Shown here: piece by piece, positions 46,975 to 56,875 of the stretch
How positions within the stretch are numbered: the first letter of the stretch is position 1
Layout of the letters: each line of letters starts with the position of its first letter
Origin: Herbaspirillum sp. GW103
Lineage (GTDB): Bacteria > Pseudomonadota > Gammaproteobacteria > Burkholderiales > Burkholderiaceae_D
NCBI RefSeq assembly: GCF_000261365.1
Contig: NZ_AJVC01000006.1
Span: forward strand, 496,001-560,000
DNA: 64,000 nucleotides
Reading direction: 5' to 3'
Position numbers and translations under genes: made by a program
The notes under the pieces: model-generated
Told to the model about the DNA's origin: nothing
The model's database searches: none
What the model saw: only the letters and a program-made list of their open reading frames with translations

Positions 46975-47709
46975 TCAGGCTTGCGGGGTTTCGGGCTGGG
47001 TCCCGCCTTTTCCTTCACCTTGGGCCTGGTCCACCGGTGTGGCGGCGTCGTTGAGACCGGCCAGTTCAAGGATCTTGTCGTTGGCTTCTTCGAGACCGAT
47101 GCGCTTCAAGGCCGAGAACAACTGGGCCGTGAAGGGGAAGGGTTGGCCATTCTCATCCACATAGCTGCTCAGGTAGGTCTGGGCCTGGCGCAGGGCATTG
47201 GTGGATTCGTTGCGGTTGAGCTTGTCGGCCTTGCTCAGGATGCAATGGATGGGTTTGCCGGTGGGGGCGAACCACTCGATCATCTGGATATCCAGATCGG
47301 TGAAGGGGCGCCGCGAATCGACGATCATCACCAGTGCCGCCAGCTGTTCGCGCTGGCGCACGTAGTCACCCAACAAGGCTTGCCAGTGATGCTTGGCCGA
47401 GCCGGACACTTCTGCATAGCCGTAACCGGGCAAGTCCACCAGCATGGCGCGGATCTCGTCGGGGCGCGCCTCGTCATTGCGGTGCTGGCCCACATGGGCG
47501 CCGCCCAGCGAGAAATAGTTGATGTGCTGGGTACGTCCCGGCGTCTTGGAGGCAAAGGCCAGGCGCTTCTGGTTGCACAGCACGTTGATGGCGCTGGACT
47601 TGCCGGCGTTGGAACGGCCGGCGAAGGCGATTTCCGGCACACTGGTCTTGGGCAGGTCCCGCAGGTGATTGACGGTGGTGAAGAAACGGGCTTGCCAAAG
47701 TTGCGACAT
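46975..47709 (-). CDS. engB: ribosome biogenesis GTPase EngB/YsxC
   Basis: EngB is an essential GTPase for large-subunit assembly. The 244-aa protein has GRSNAGKSS (G1), the T of [13 protein letters not shown] (G2), [10 protein letters not shown] (G3) and SKADKL (G4). A Gly/Pro/Gln-rich C-terminal tail of about 25 aa extends beyond the core. It is divergent from cytochrome c4. Confidence 0.95.
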   Translation of the reverse strand: MSQLWQARFFTTVNHLRDLPKTSVPEIAFAGRSNAGKSSAINVLCNQKRLAFASKTPGRTQHINYFSLGGAHVGQHRNDEARPDEIRAMLVDLPGYGYAEVSGSAKHHWQALLGDYVRQREQLAALVMIVDSRRPFTDLDIQMIEWFAPTGKPIHCILSKADKLNRNESTNALRQAQTYLSSYVDENGQPFPFTAQLFSALKRIGLEEANDKILELAGLNDAATPVDQAQGEGKGGTQPETPQA

Positions 47710-47753
47710 GGTGGGGGGAAATCCGAAAGAGGAGGGAAAAACGCGGAGAAGCT

Positions 47754-47763
47754 ATTGTACAAT
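47754..47763. promoter_or_regulatory. symmetric -10-like palindrome in the engB/c4 divergent region
   Basis: ATTGTACAAT is a perfect palindrome that reads TACAAT on both strands, 45 nt before engB. -35 matches are weak on both strands; on the + strand TTGACG at 47785-47790 could serve a downstream start toward cytochrome c4. Confidence 0.35.
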
Positions 47764-47913
47764 GGCCCGAAACCCAACGCCTCGTTGACGCCAGGCAAGC
47801 AAAAAATATGGCGGCCGTTGGAGACAGGTCAAACAACAGGCATTTGGGCAGGGGGCAGCCAGCCGCCGAACGGGCAAAATCTCTCAATTCCACAATAAGT
47901 ATTAGGGTGACGA

Positions 47914-48576
47914 ATGAACCGTGCCTTTTCCCCACTGTTGTATACCGTTCTTGCTGCCGTGCTGGCAGTGTCCTCGGCGGCCCATGCGGCCGATGACAAG
48001 AAAGCCCCGATCAAGGCCGACCCGGCCAAGGGGGAAGCCCTCTACACCAATGGCGACAATGCCCGCAACATCGTGGCCTGCGTGTCCTGCCACGGCGCGG
48101 CCGGCAATTCGACCATCACCCAGAATCCCAAGCTGGCGGGCCAGCACGAGGCCTACATCGCCAAGCAGCTGCTGAACTTCCGCACGCCCGAGCGCAACAA
48201 TCCGGTGATGTCACCGATGGCCAAGGCGCTCTCGGATGAAGACATCCACAACATCGCCGCCTACCTGGCGGCCCAGGCACCCAAGCCGGGCGCGGCCAAG
48301 AACAAGGACACCATCGACCTGGGCAAGCACATCTGGCGCGCCGGCATCGCCGCCAAGAACGTGCCGGCCTGTGCCGGCTGCCACAGCCCCAACGGCGCCG
48401 GCATCCCGGCCCAGTATCCGCGCCTGGCCGGCCAGCACCAGGACTACACGGTGGCCCAGCTGACCAACTTCCGGGGCGGTGCCCGGTCCAACAGCGTCCA
48501 GATGAACGCCATCGCCGATCGCCTGTCGGACAAGGAAATCAAGGCCGTGGCCGACTACATCGCCGGTCTGAAGTAA
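47914..48576 (+). CDS. diheme cytochrome c4
   Basis: Cytochrome c4 is a periplasmic diheme electron carrier feeding terminal oxidases. The 220-aa protein has a signal peptide ending AHA, and two heme sites: C56-V-S-C59-H60 and C153-A-G-C156-H157, in two related halves. Methionine ligand regions (NPVMSPMAKALS and NSVQMNAIADRLS) follow each. The ATG has AGGGTG upstream. The resB-ccsA pair downstream attaches such hemes. Confidence 0.95.
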   Translation: MNRAFSPLLYTVLAAVLAVSSAAHAADDKKAPIKADPAKGEALYTNGDNARNIVACVSCHGAAGNSTITQNPKLAGQHEAYIAKQLLNFRTPERNNPVMSPMAKALSDEDIHNIAAYLAAQAPKPGAAKNKDTIDLGKHIWRAGIAAKNVPACAGCHSPNGAGIPAQYPRLAGQHQDYTVAQLTNFRGGARSNSVQMNAIADRLSDKEIKAVADYIAGLK

Positions 48577-48608
48577 TCAGGCACCGCCGCCAGACGGTGC
48601 GGGTCAGG

Positions 48609-48637
48609 AAAGGGGCGGCCGACGTGCCGCCTTTTTT
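48609..48637 (+). terminator. cytochrome c4 terminator
   Basis: GGCGGC (48614-48619) pairs with GCCGCC (48626-48631), extended by A/T pairs, with six T at the end. The rest of 48577-48859 shows no gene. Confidence 0.85.
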
Positions 48638-48859
48638 CATGTGGATTGACGTACATCGTAGTGCCGGGGCGCCGTTGCACGGCATGATGGCCTTTGGCCG
48701 GACCAGATAAGCGTCCCGGCATACCCGGGTTACGCAGGCGCGTATCACGGACTTTCTCCCGGAGCGGTAGAATTCCGGGTTCGCATCGCTTTGCCTGCTG
48801 GCAAGGAGATCCCCCCAAGGTAAGCGGAACCGGCAGGCCCGGTCCGGTAAGGCAGGAAT

Positions 48860-51025
48860 ATGACGACGGGCAGCAGTACCCAAGGAATCCAGATCAGGAC
48901 CCGCCAGCGCTGGCTGGGCGAGGCCGTGGAACTGATCTCATCGATGCGCTTTGCGATCAGCCTGCTCACGCTCATTGCCATCGCCTCGGTGATCGGCACC
49001 GTGATGAAGCAGAACGAACCCATGCCCAACTACGTGAACCAGTTCGGCCCGTTCTGGTTCGAGATCTTCGGCAAGCTGGGTTTGTATGCGGTGTATTCGG
49101 CCTGGTGGTTCCTGCTGATCATGGGTTTCCTGGTGCTGTCGACCTCGCTGTGCATCGCCCGCAACGGCCCCAAGATGCTGCGCGACATCAAGAGCTGGCG
49201 CGACAACGTACGCGAGCAGTCACTGCGCAATTTCCATCACAAGCATGAGTGGACCACGGCCGAAGCGCCGGCCGACGCCGCTGCCCGGCTACGGCGCCAG
49301 GTGGGCGCGCGCGGCTACAAGACCAGGCTGGCCGACAAGGAAGGCGGCATGCTGCTGGCGGCCAAGCAGGGGGCGGCCAACAAGTGGGGCTACATCTTCG
49401 CCCACGCCGCCATCGTCATCATCTGCCTGGGTGGCCTGCTCGATTCGGACTTGCCGATCCGCTTCCAGCAATGGTTCTACGGCAAATCGGCCTTTGCCGG
49501 CAATGGCATCATTTCCGAAATTCCCGAACGCTATCGCCTGGGCCTGAACAATCCGACTTTCCGTGGCAACACCTTGATTCCGGAAGGTTCCAGCAGCAGC
49601 ACCGCCATCATCCCGCAGAAGGATGGCGTGATGATCCAGGACCTGCCATTTACCATCCAGTTGAAGCGCTTCATCATCGACTTTTACTCGACCGGCATGC
49701 CCAAGCTCTTCGCCAGCGAAGTGGTGGTGCGCGACCACGAAACCGGCAAGGAGACCGCCGCCACCATCAAGGTCAACGAACCGCTGATCTATCACGGTGT
49801 GGCGATCTACCAGTCCAGCTTCGAGGACGGCGGCAGCAAGCTCAAGCTGGTTGCCTATCCGATGCGCGGCGGTAGCAACAGCCACTTCGACCTGTCCGGC
49901 GAAGTCAACGGCAGCACGCCGCTGCCGGCGGGCATGGGCGATTACACCATCGAATGGAGCGGTTTCCGTCCGTTCAACGTGGAGAACATGCAGGCGGCCG
50001 CTTCCGGCCAGACGTCGGGCCCGACTGCGGGCGATGCCCGTGCGGTCAATGTCGGCAAGAGCGTCAATGGCGGCTTCATCGCCGATCTCGACAAGCATCT
50101 CGGCTCCGGTGCCAAGAACGCCAACAGCAAGGACTTCAAGAATGTCGGTCCGAGCGTGCAATACAAGCTGCGCGACAAGACCGGGCAGGCGCGCGAATAT
50201 TTCAACTACATGCAGTCGCTGCCCATTGATGGCGCCGACGTCTTCCTGGCCGGCATGCGCGAGCAGCCCGACCAGCCGTTCCGCTACCTGCGCATTCCCG
50301 CCGATGACAACGACAGCGTGGCCGAATGGATGCGCCTGCGCGCCGCCCTGGCCAATCCCTCCCTGCGCGAGGAAGCGGCGCGCCGCTACGCCCGCCAGGC
50401 CATCAGCAACGGACGCGACGCTTCACCCGTGCTGCGCGAGCAACTGGAGCAGTCGGCCCTGCGCGGCCTGAGCATCTTTGCCGGTGACGGCAAGGTCTCC
50501 GGCTACATCGCCGTGACGCGCTTCCTGGAGCAACTGCCAGCCGCCGAACAGGAAAAGGCCGCCGACATCTTCATGAAGATCCTCAACGGCAGCATGTGGG
50601 AGTTGTGGCAAGCCGCGCGCGCCCAGGATGGTCTGGGCCCGGTGAGCAGCGACGAGAAACATGGCCGCTATCTGCAACTGGCCATCAATGCCCTGGCCGA
50701 TGCGGCCTTCTACCCGGCGCCGGTGTTCCTGCAACTGACCAGCTTCCAGGAGATCAAGGCCTCGGTGCTGCAGGTGACGCGCTCGCCCGGCAAGAAGGTG
50801 GTCTACCTCGGTTGCCTGTTCCTGGTGCTGGGCGTGTTCTCGATGCTGTACATTCGTGAACGACGCCTGTGGATCTGGATCAAGCCCGGCCCCGAGGGGC
50901 AGGGCAGCCAGGCGCTGCTGGCCATGAGCACGCAGCGCCGCACGCTGGACTTCGACAAGGAATTCGAACAGATGAAGGGTCGTCTGACCGGTGCGGGACC
51001 ATCCGCCCCAGGTCCCTCGGCCTAG
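48860..51025 (+). CDS. resB: cytochrome c biogenesis protein ResB
   Basis: ResB (CcsB) forms with CcsA the system II heme lyase that exports heme and ligates it to apocytochrome c. The 721-aa protein has N-terminal membrane segments (ISLLTLIAIASVIGTVMKQN, LYAVYSAWWFLLIMGFLVLS, WGYIFAHAAIVIICLGGLLD), a large periplasmic domain and a last segment near residue 640 (VVYLGCLFLVLGVFSMLYI). AGGA precedes the ATG. ccsA follows after 78 nt. Confidence 0.95.
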   Translation: MTTGSSTQGIQIRTRQRWLGEAVELISSMRFAISLLTLIAIASVIGTVMKQNEPMPNYVNQFGPFWFEIFGKLGLYAVYSAWWFLLIMGFLVLSTSLCIARNGPKMLRDIKSWRDNVREQSLRNFHHKHEWTTAEAPADAAARLRRQVGARGYKTRLADKEGGMLLAAKQGAANKWGYIFAHAAIVIICLGGLLDSDLPIRFQQWFYGKSAFAGNGIISEIPERYRLGLNNPTFRGNTLIPEGSSSSTAIIPQKDGVMIQDLPFTIQLKRFIIDFYSTGMPKLFASEVVVRDHETGKETAATIKVNEPLIYHGVAIYQSSFEDGGSKLKLVAYPMRGGSNSHFDLSGEVNGSTPLPAGMGDYTIEWSGFRPFNVENMQAAASGQTSGPTAGDARAVNVGKSVNGGFIADLDKHLGSGAKNANSKDFKNVGPSVQYKLRDKTGQAREYFNYMQSLPIDGADVFLAGMREQPDQPFRYLRIPADDNDSVAEWMRLRAALANPSLREEAARRYARQAISNGRDASPVLREQLEQSALRGLSIFAGDGKVSGYIAVTRFLEQLPAAEQEKAADIFMKILNGSMWELWQAARAQDGLGPVSSDEKHGRYLQLAINALADAAFYPAPVFLQLTSFQEIKASVLQVTRSPGKKVVYLGCLFLVLGVFSMLYIRERRLWIWIKPGPEGQGSQALLAMSTQRRTLDFDKEFEQMKGRLTGAGPSAPGPSA

Positions 51026-51103
51026 ATCCCTCATGCCGCCGGGCTCCGGCGGTAACCCCCGGCGCGCGCAGCATGGTCCGGGACAGCAGTATTGGAGAAC
51101 GCA

Positions 51104-52258
51104 ATGGAATTGACTCAAGCAAACCAGGCCTACGAGCAAGAGCAAGGCTATTTCCGGCGCCTCGGCATCGTCGACTGGATCTATGCTGCCGCGCTGGTGG
51201 CAGCATCGCTGTATGCCTTGGGACGCTTCGGCGGCTACATGGACTATTACGAGAAGGCCGTGCTGCTGCTGGCCGCTCCCACCTTCGCCGGGCTGGGCTG
51301 GCACTGGAAGCCGGTACGCCTGCTGATGCTGGTGATCGCGGTGCTCTCGCTGGGTGCCATTGCCATGTATGGTGGCGCGCTGGAAATGGCCGACAAGAAA
51401 TTCTTGCTGAAATACCTGCTCTCCAGTCAGTCCGCCATCCTCTGGATGAGCGCGCTGTTCTGCCTGTCCACCCTGTTCTACTGGGGCGGCCTGGCCACCA
51501 CCGCCGGCACCGGCAGCGCGATCGGTTCGCGCCTGTGCTGGTCCGCCGTGGTGCTGGGCTTCACCGGCATGATGGTGCGCTGGTATGAGTCCTACCTGAT
51601 CGGTGCGGATGTGGGCCACATCCCGATTTCCAATTTATATGAAGTTTTCGTCCTGTTCTGCCTGATCACGGCGCTTTTCTACCTGTACTACGAAGAACGT
51701 TACGCAACGCGCCAGCTCGGCGCCTTCGTGCTGACGGTCATCACGGCGGCGGTGGGTTTCCTGATGTGGTATACCGTGTCCCGGGATGCGGCCGAGATTC
51801 AGCCGCTGGTGCCGGCCCTGCAGAGCTGGTGGATGAAGATCCACGTACCGGCCAACTTCATCGGCTACGGCACCTTTGCCCTGGCTGCCATGGTGGCGGT
51901 GGCCTATCTGCTGCGCGAGCGAGGTATCCTGGCCGACCGCCTGCCCACGCTGGAGGTGCTCGATGACGTGATGTACAAGGCCATTGCAGTCGGCTTTGCA
52001 TTCTTCACCATCGCCACCATCCTCGGTGCACTGTGGGCGGCCGAGGCTTGGGGGGGATACTGGTCCTGGGATCCGAAGGAAACCTGGGCCCTGATCGTCT
52101 GGCTCAACTATGCGGCCTGGCTGCATATGCGCCTCATGAAGGGCCTGCGTGGGCGGACCGCAGCCTGGTGGGCGCTGGTAGGCTTGCTGGTGACGACCTT
52201 CGCCTTCCTGGGCGTGAACATGTTCCTCTCGGGCCTGCATTCCTACGGCGAACTTTGA
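51104..52258 (+). CDS. ccsA: cytochrome c biogenesis protein CcsA/ResC
   Basis: CcsA is the heme-handling membrane partner of ResB. The 384-aa protein has many membrane helices and the tryptophan-rich WWD motif near residues 313-325 (AWGGYWSWDPKETWALIVWL) plus flanking histidines. ATG 51104 has GGAG 6 nt upstream and is preferred over TTG 51092. With resB it makes the complete system II; no ccmA-H genes are seen. Confidence 0.95.
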   Translation: MELTQANQAYEQEQGYFRRLGIVDWIYAAALVAASLYALGRFGGYMDYYEKAVLLLAAPTFAGLGWHWKPVRLLMLVIAVLSLGAIAMYGGALEMADKKFLLKYLLSSQSAILWMSALFCLSTLFYWGGLATTAGTGSAIGSRLCWSAVVLGFTGMMVRWYESYLIGADVGHIPISNLYEVFVLFCLITALFYLYYEERYATRQLGAFVLTVITAAVGFLMWYTVSRDAAEIQPLVPALQSWWMKIHVPANFIGYGTFALAAMVAVAYLLRERGILADRLPTLEVLDDVMYKAIAVGFAFFTIATILGALWAAEAWGGYWSWDPKETWALIVWLNYAAWLHMRLMKGLRGRTAAWWALVGLLVTTFAFLGVNMFLSGLHSYGEL

Positions 52259-52317
52259 TGGCGTCGGCGGCTCCTTGAAGAGGGCGGCCCCCGCCTTCTG
52301 AATCACAAGGAGCAACG

Positions 52318-52965
52318 ATGAAGCACCCCTCTGCCGCGCCGGAACTGGTCATCTTCGACTGCGACGGCACCCTGGTCGACAGCGAAGTGGTGGCCGCGCG
52401 TGCCTGGTCCGAATATGTCGCCGGGTATGGCGTCGTACTCAGTCCCGAGGAAGCGCTGGCGCGCTTTCGCGGGGTGAGCATGAAGTGGTGCATCTCGCAT
52501 ATCGAGCAATTGAGCGGCCAGGCCCTGCCGGGGCATTTCGAGCAGGAGTTGCGCGCGCGCATGGGCGTCATGCTGGAGCGGCACCTGCAACCCATCAGCG
52601 GTGCCCTGGAGATGGTGGAGCAGCTGCATCTACCCTTCGCCCTGGCCTCCAATGCCCCGCATCACAAGATCGAGCTGTGCCTGCGGGTCACCGGCCTGCT
52701 GCCGCATTTCGCCGGCCGCATCTTCAGTGCCTACGACGTGCAGCGCTGGAAACCCGATCCCGCCCTGTTCCTGTTCGCCGCCGAACGCCTGGGGGTGGCC
52801 CCGCAGCGCTGCGCGGTGGTGGAAGACAGCCTGCCGGGCGTGCAGGCCGGACTGGCAGCGGGCATGCAGGTGATCGCCCTGCAGGAGCATGGCGTGCATC
52901 CGGAGATGCCGGAGGAGGTGGCGGTCATCACCCATCTGGCGCAGTTGCGTGCGCAACTGGGCTGA
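52318..52965 (+). CDS. HAD-superfamily hydrolase, phosphoglycolate phosphatase-like
   Basis: The 215-aa protein is a HAD subfamily I phosphatase. Motif I is FDCDGTLVDSE, motif II is ALASNAP, the motif III lysine is in WKPDPALF and motif IV is VVEDSLPGVQAG. Between I and II is the helical cap. It resembles YieH/YqaB-type sugar or nucleotide phosphatases; the substrate cannot be told. AAGGAGC precedes the ATG. Confidence 0.92.
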   Translation: MKHPSAAPELVIFDCDGTLVDSEVVAARAWSEYVAGYGVVLSPEEALARFRGVSMKWCISHIEQLSGQALPGHFEQELRARMGVMLERHLQPISGALEMVEQLHLPFALASNAPHHKIELCLRVTGLLPHFAGRIFSAYDVQRWKPDPALFLFAAERLGVAPQRCAVVEDSLPGVQAGLAAGMQVIALQEHGVHPEMPEEVAVITHLAQLRAQLG

Positions 52966-53033
52966 CCGCAGGGACAGTTCCCGCTGCGCCCGATTTCGGT
53001 AAGATCAGCAAGAAACTTCACCCAACGGTTCCC

Positions 53034-53624
53034 ATGCTCCGCTCCCTAGACCGCGAACGGCAAATCATCCATTGCGACCGCGCCATTGAAGTGCGTCCGC
53101 TGGGCCTGCGCGAGGCCCCGGCGCTGTATGACGCAGTACACCAGTCGCGCGCCGCCATCAGCCAGTGGGAAGCCTGGTGCACGCCCGAATACGGCCTGCT
53201 GGATGCCAAGCTGTTCCTGCAACGTTCCATCGAGCAATGGCATGTTCACGCGGCCTACGACTTCAACATCATCGATCGCAGCAACGGCCTGGTGATCGGC
53301 TCGGTCGCCATCAACCAGGTCAGCCAGCTGAACCAGATGGCCAACCTGGGCTACTGGGTGCGCGAGGGTTATACCGGGCGTGGCATCGCCGCTCTGGCCG
53401 CGCGGGCGGCGGCGGCTTTCGCCTTTTCCCGGGCCGGCCTGACCCGGCTGGAAATCGTGGCCCAGGCCGGTAACCTGCGCAGCCAGCGGGTGGCCGAGAA
53501 GGCTGGAGCCACGCTGGAATGCCTGGCCCGCAATCGCCTGGTCTTTCATGGCGAACCACGCGATGCGAAGGTTTTTTCACTCGTGCCGGCCGATCTGGGG
53601 CTGCTCGTTCCTGTGCATCCATGA
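53034..53624 (+). CDS. GNAT-family N-acetyltransferase, RimJ/RimL type
   Basis: The 196-aa protein matches the RimL-like acetyltransferases that modify protein N-termini or small amines: LGYWVREGYTGRGIAALAAR is the acetyl-CoA site and LEIVAQAGNLRSQRVAEKAG the C-terminal core. ATG 53034 is chosen because the longer ORF overlaps the HAD gene in another frame. The ribosome site is weak. Target unknown. Confidence 0.88.
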   Translation: MLRSLDRERQIIHCDRAIEVRPLGLREAPALYDAVHQSRAAISQWEAWCTPEYGLLDAKLFLQRSIEQWHVHAAYDFNIIDRSNGLVIGSVAINQVSQLNQMANLGYWVREGYTGRGIAALAARAAAAFAFSRAGLTRLEIVAQAGNLRSQRVAEKAGATLECLARNRLVFHGEPRDAKVFSLVPADLGLLVPVHP

Positions 53625-54059
53625 ACCGTCACGGCGCCAGACCCTCCAGCAGTTGAGTCATTCTTCGTCGCTTTTTTGTCGCGAAAACTGAAGGACGATA
53701 CGTTTCGCAACACTTTTTTTCTCTATTTTTGTTGAGTAAAAGCGCACGGCGCGGAGCAATCTGACAGCGCCGTCAGCCTTGATGGATGCGGGTTTGCGCC
53801 GTTTGTGCACAGCCGCAAAGGATTGTTTCACGCAAGTAATTTCAATTTGGCTGACAAAATACTGACTTTTCGCGTATTCCAAAATGCGGTTCGGGCGTTA
53901 CATACCTAAAGCGCTGTCAAGAAACGTAGCGCTTGTGTATCTGGAGCAGTCTCCCGGAATCAAGTTGGCAGGCAACATCTTCCGGGGCGCTGCGTGTTCT
54001 TCCGAACAACAACTCAGGATGGAAGAACGTTGAGCGTCAGCGACGTAAGAGGAAATACG
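53625..54059. other. 435-nt AT-rich non-coding gap
   Basis: No convincing gene is seen. The gap is much more AT-rich than its surroundings, with T-rich runs at 53680-53730. A weak promoter-like pair, CTGACA (53851-53856) and TATTCC near 53875, points toward the small gene at 54060. An AGCGCT repeat pair occurs near 53910-53933. Confidence 0.4.
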
Positions 54060-54314
54060 ATGCAAGCCATACAACGCAACAAGACCACGAACAATAACCA
54101 CGCCGGCCGCGCCGCCCAGCAATACGTCATGGGCGGGGACGCGCGCAGTTCCCGTCTGGCCAAGCGCCTCAAGGGCGCCGAAGCCGCCCGTCAGGACGAT
54201 GACTGCAGTGCGCGTTACGACAAGATCTCCAAGCAGATGGATGACGCGCTCGAAGGCGGTTCGCCGCAGCGCTTCAAGCGCCCCAAGATGGAAAGCGACA
54301 TCATCGCGCGTTGA
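54060..54314 (+). CDS. small hydrophilic hypothetical protein
   Basis: The 84-aa product starts MQAIQRNKTTNNNHAGRAAQ and is rich in Arg, Lys, Asp and Gln, with no signal peptide or membrane segment. AGAGGAAA precedes ATG 54060, which is better than the upstream in-frame ATG at 53994. A bidirectional terminator follows. I do not recognise the family; a conserved basic stretch (SSRLAKRLKGAEAARQDDD) might bind nucleic acid, but that is a guess. Confidence 0.65.
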   Translation: MQAIQRNKTTNNNHAGRAAQQYVMGGDARSSRLAKRLKGAEAARQDDDCSARYDKISKQMDDALEGGSPQRFKRPKMESDIIAR

Positions 54315-54370
54315 GGCAGGTCGGATTCAGGCGGTTTGCAGCCCGGATCCCTGTGAATCCCCGCGTGATA

Positions 54371-54411
54371 AAAAAACAGCCGGAGGCATGTCTGCTCCGG
54401 CTGTCATTTTC
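54371..54411. terminator. bidirectional terminator
   Basis: ACAGCCGGAG (54376-54385) pairs with CTCCGGCTGT (54395-54404). The left side has A6 (T6 for the minus strand) and the right side CATTTTCTT. It can end both the small + strand gene and the minus-strand gpsA transcript. Confidence 0.88.
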
Positions 54412-54478
54412 TTGGCTTTACTTGTGCAGTGAGGATTGGTGAATCTCCCGCCCGGATGGAGGCGCGGGAAAGGCCTGT

Positions 54479-55483
54479 CTACAGGCTTTCCTCGCGCGGG
54501 TCCCGCGCCAGCAGCCGGGCCACCATGTCCTGCACCGATACCCCGTCGAACAAGGCCGCCGCCACCGCATCGGTGATCGGCATCTCGATCCCTTTTTCGT
54601 GCGCCAGGGCGCGCACGGCCTGTGCGCAGCGGACTCCCTCGGCCACGTGACCCAGTTCGGCGACGATATCTTCCAGCTTCTTGTTCTGTGCCAACCCGAG
54701 TCCCACGCGCCGGTTGCGCGAGAGGTCGCCGGTGCAGGTGAGGATCAGGTCGCCCACGCCCGATAGTCCCATGAAGGTTTCTGCACGCCCACCCAGCGCT
54801 ACGCCGAGTCGGGTGATTTCGGCCAGGCCGCGGGTGATCAAGGCGGCGCGGGCGTTCAAGCCCAGTTGCAGGCCGTCGGCCACGCCGGTGGCGATGGCCA
54901 GGATGTTCTTGACCGCGCCACCGATCTCCACGCCCACCAGGTCATCGCTGGAATAGATGCGGATGTTGTTGCCGTGCACGGCTGCGACCGCGCGTTCGCA
55001 CAGGGCCGCGTCGGCACCGGCGATGGTCAGTGCGCAGGGCAGGCCGCGCGCCACTTCCTGGGCAAAGGAGGGCCCGGAGAGTACGCCGGCGGCCAGCGTC
55101 GAACCCAGTACTTCCTGCACCACCTGATGCGGCAGCAGGCGCGTACCTTCTTCCAGTCCCTTGCACAGCCAGACCAGGTTGGGGATGGGATAGGCGCGCA
55201 ATTGTCCGGCCAGCTCACGCAGGCCCGACACCGACGAGGCCGCAATAAGCAGCGAATCTTCAGGCTCGTCGCAGACGTGCCGCACGGCGGCATCGAAATC
55301 CGAACTCACCGTCAGTTCAGGCGGCAGCGCAAATCCCGGCAGGTACAGACTGTTCTCGCGCTGCAGGCTGGCGTGCTGCATGGCCTGGGCATTGCGTCCC
55401 CACAGCACGACCTGGTGCTTGCGGGCCAGGGGAATGGCCAGCGCAGTACCCCACGCGCCAGCGCCCAGAATGGAGATCTTCAT
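54479..55483 (-). CDS. gpsA: glycerol-3-phosphate dehydrogenase [NAD(P)+]
   Basis: GpsA makes sn-glycerol 3-phosphate from dihydroxyacetone phosphate for phospholipid synthesis. The 334-aa protein has the Rossmann start [20 protein letters not shown], the catalytic lysine region [20 protein letters not shown] and a substrate site near [23 protein letters not shown] 55483 is the family start; a TTG further up is rejected. It is the last gene of the rhodanese-grxC-secB-SH3-gpsA run. Confidence 0.96.
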   Translation of the reverse strand: MKISILGAGAWGTALAIPLARKHQVVLWGRNAQAMQHASLQRENSLYLPGFALPPELTVSSDFDAAVRHVCDEPEDSLLIAASSVSGLRELAGQLRAYPIPNLVWLCKGLEEGTRLLPHQVVQEVLGSTLAAGVLSGPSFAQEVARGLPCALTIAGADAALCERAVAAVHGNNIRIYSSDDLVGVEIGGAVKNILAIATGVADGLQLGLNARAALITRGLAEITRLGVALGGRAETFMGLSGVGDLILTCTGDLSRNRRVGLGLAQNKKLEDIVAELGHVAEGVRCAQAVRALAHEKGIEMPITDAVAAALFDGVSVQDMVARLLARDPREESL

Positions 55484-55500
55484 TGTCGCTGCTTCTTCGC

Positions 55501-55950
55501 TCAATCGCCCCAGACCTCGCCGGCCTTCACGAAGCCGCTCTGGCCATCGCGGTGGCGTACCTTGACCCAGCCATTGTTGGGACTTTCCAGCATCTCCAGC
55601 AGGACCGACTTGTCGGCGGTGAAGACCACCGGGCTGCTCTCATCGGCGGCGCCGAAGATGCGCGCATTGGCCACCGAGACCACCAGCATGCGCTTGGGCG
55701 TGAGCGCCTTGGAGGAGATCCAGGACAGCGTACCGGCGGCATCCCGTACCTTGCTCCATTCACCGTAGGTCAGCACCACCTCGACCGGCATGCCGCGCGG
55801 CGCCACGTAGACGCGGCGACCCTTTTCGGAGGGCGCGTCGTACATGATGGCAGGCGAGGCGCCGACCGACTTGAAGTCCAGGGCCAGGGCGTCCTTGGCC
55901 ATGAAGCCACCGAGCAGGGTAGCGCAAAGAATCAGGGGAAGGCGTTTCAT
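55501..55950 (-). CDS. exported SH3-domain protein
   Basis: The 149-aa protein has a signal peptide ([20 protein letters not shown]) and two bacterial SH3-like repeats, the first around [20 protein letters not shown] with WSKVRD and the second ending [15 protein letters not shown]. Such domains bind peptidoglycan or other envelope partners. GGAG precedes ATG 55950; the longer ORF overlaps secB in another frame. It lies between secB and gpsA, 17 nt before the latter. Confidence 0.85.
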   Translation of the reverse strand: MKRLPLILCATLLGGFMAKDALALDFKSVGASPAIMYDAPSEKGRRVYVAPRGMPVEVVLTYGEWSKVRDAAGTLSWISSKALTPKRMLVVSVANARIFGAADESSPVVFTADKSVLLEMLESPNNGWVKVRHRDGQSGFVKAGEVWGD

Positions 55951-56068
55951 CGTGAAGGTCTCCGCAGAAGGGAAAGCGCCGCAGCACAGGCTGCGGCGGC
56001 TTGTTGTCGTACCGGGCTGCCGCCGGGGATGCGGGGCGCCCGGCAGGCGGACAGCGGGTGAAGTCCGA

Positions 56069-56563
56069 TCAGTTGACGGCGTTGGAGCCGTTGTTGACCA
56101 GGGTGGCGCCTTGCTGCTCGGCCAGGGCCTGCAGGCGTTGCTGGTAGAACACCTCGAAGTTGATCTCGGCCAGGTGCACCGGCGGGAAGCCGGCGCGGGT
56201 AATGGCGTCGGCGATGTTGGCGCGCAGGTACGGATAGATGATGTTGGGGCAGCCGATGCCAAGCAGCGGGTCCAGCTGTTCAGCGGGCACGTTGCGGATC
56301 TCGAAGATGCCGGCCTGCTTGCCCTCGACCAGGAAGGCCACCTTGTCCTTGACCTTGGCGGTGACGGTGATGGTCACGGTCGATTCGAACACGCCTTCAG
56401 CCAGCGCTTCGGCGCCGACGTCCACCGACACTTCGATCGAAGGCGCTTCCTGTTCCAGGAAGATGGCCGGGGAATTCGGCTGTTCCAGCGACAGATCCTT
56501 CAGGTACACGCGCTGGATCTGGAAAACGGGTTGCTGTTGGGCTTCTTGGTTCTGTTCCGACAT
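56069..56563 (-). CDS. secB: protein-export chaperone SecB
   Basis: SecB is a tetrameric cytosolic chaperone that keeps preproteins unfolded and passes them to SecA. The 164-aa protein has [23 protein letters not shown]-like [20 protein letters not shown] and a C-terminal [24 protein letters not shown] precedes the ATG. It follows grxC, the usual order in proteobacteria. Confidence 0.97.
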   Translation of the reverse strand: MSEQNQEAQQQPVFQIQRVYLKDLSLEQPNSPAIFLEQEAPSIEVSVDVGAEALAEGVFESTVTITVTAKVKDKVAFLVEGKQAGIFEIRNVPAEQLDPLLGIGCPNIIYPYLRANIADAITRAGFPPVHLAEINFEVFYQQRLQALAEQQGATLVNNGSNAVN

Positions 56564-56614
56564 GGATCTCTTTCAGGTTCGGTGAATCGATAGGGGGAGT
56601 TTGCTGCCCTGGCA

Positions 56615-56875
56615 TCAAGCCTGCAGCAGCGGGTCCAGCTTGCCGGCGCGGTCCAGCGCGCTCAGATCATCGAAGCCGCCGACATGGGTGTCGCCGACAT
56701 AGATCTGGGGCACGGTGCGGCGGCCGGTCTTTTGCATCATCAGCTCACGCTGCTGAGGGTCGAGATCCACGCGGATCTTCTCGATCTGCGTGATTCCCTT
56801 GCTGGCCAGCAGACGCTCGGCCATCATGCAGTACGGGCACACGGCGGTGCAGTACATGGTTACGGAAGCGCTCAT
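56615..56875 (-). CDS. grxC: glutaredoxin 3
   Basis: The 86-aa glutathione-dependent disulfide reductase has the CPYC active site (residues 13-16), the TVPQIYVGD cis-proline segment and the GGFDDL glutathione site. It overlaps the rhodanese gene by 4 nt, indicating coupled translation. Confidence 0.97.
   Translation of the reverse strand: MSASVTMYCTAVCPYCMMAERLLASKGITQIEKIRVDLDPQQRELMMQKTGRRTVPQIYVGDTHVGGFDDLSALDRAGKLDPLLQA

Noticed and set aside
52485-53033. Upstream extension of the acetyltransferase frame
   Set aside because: It overlaps the HAD gene in another frame and has Arg/Pro-rich shadow composition; the family start is at 53034.
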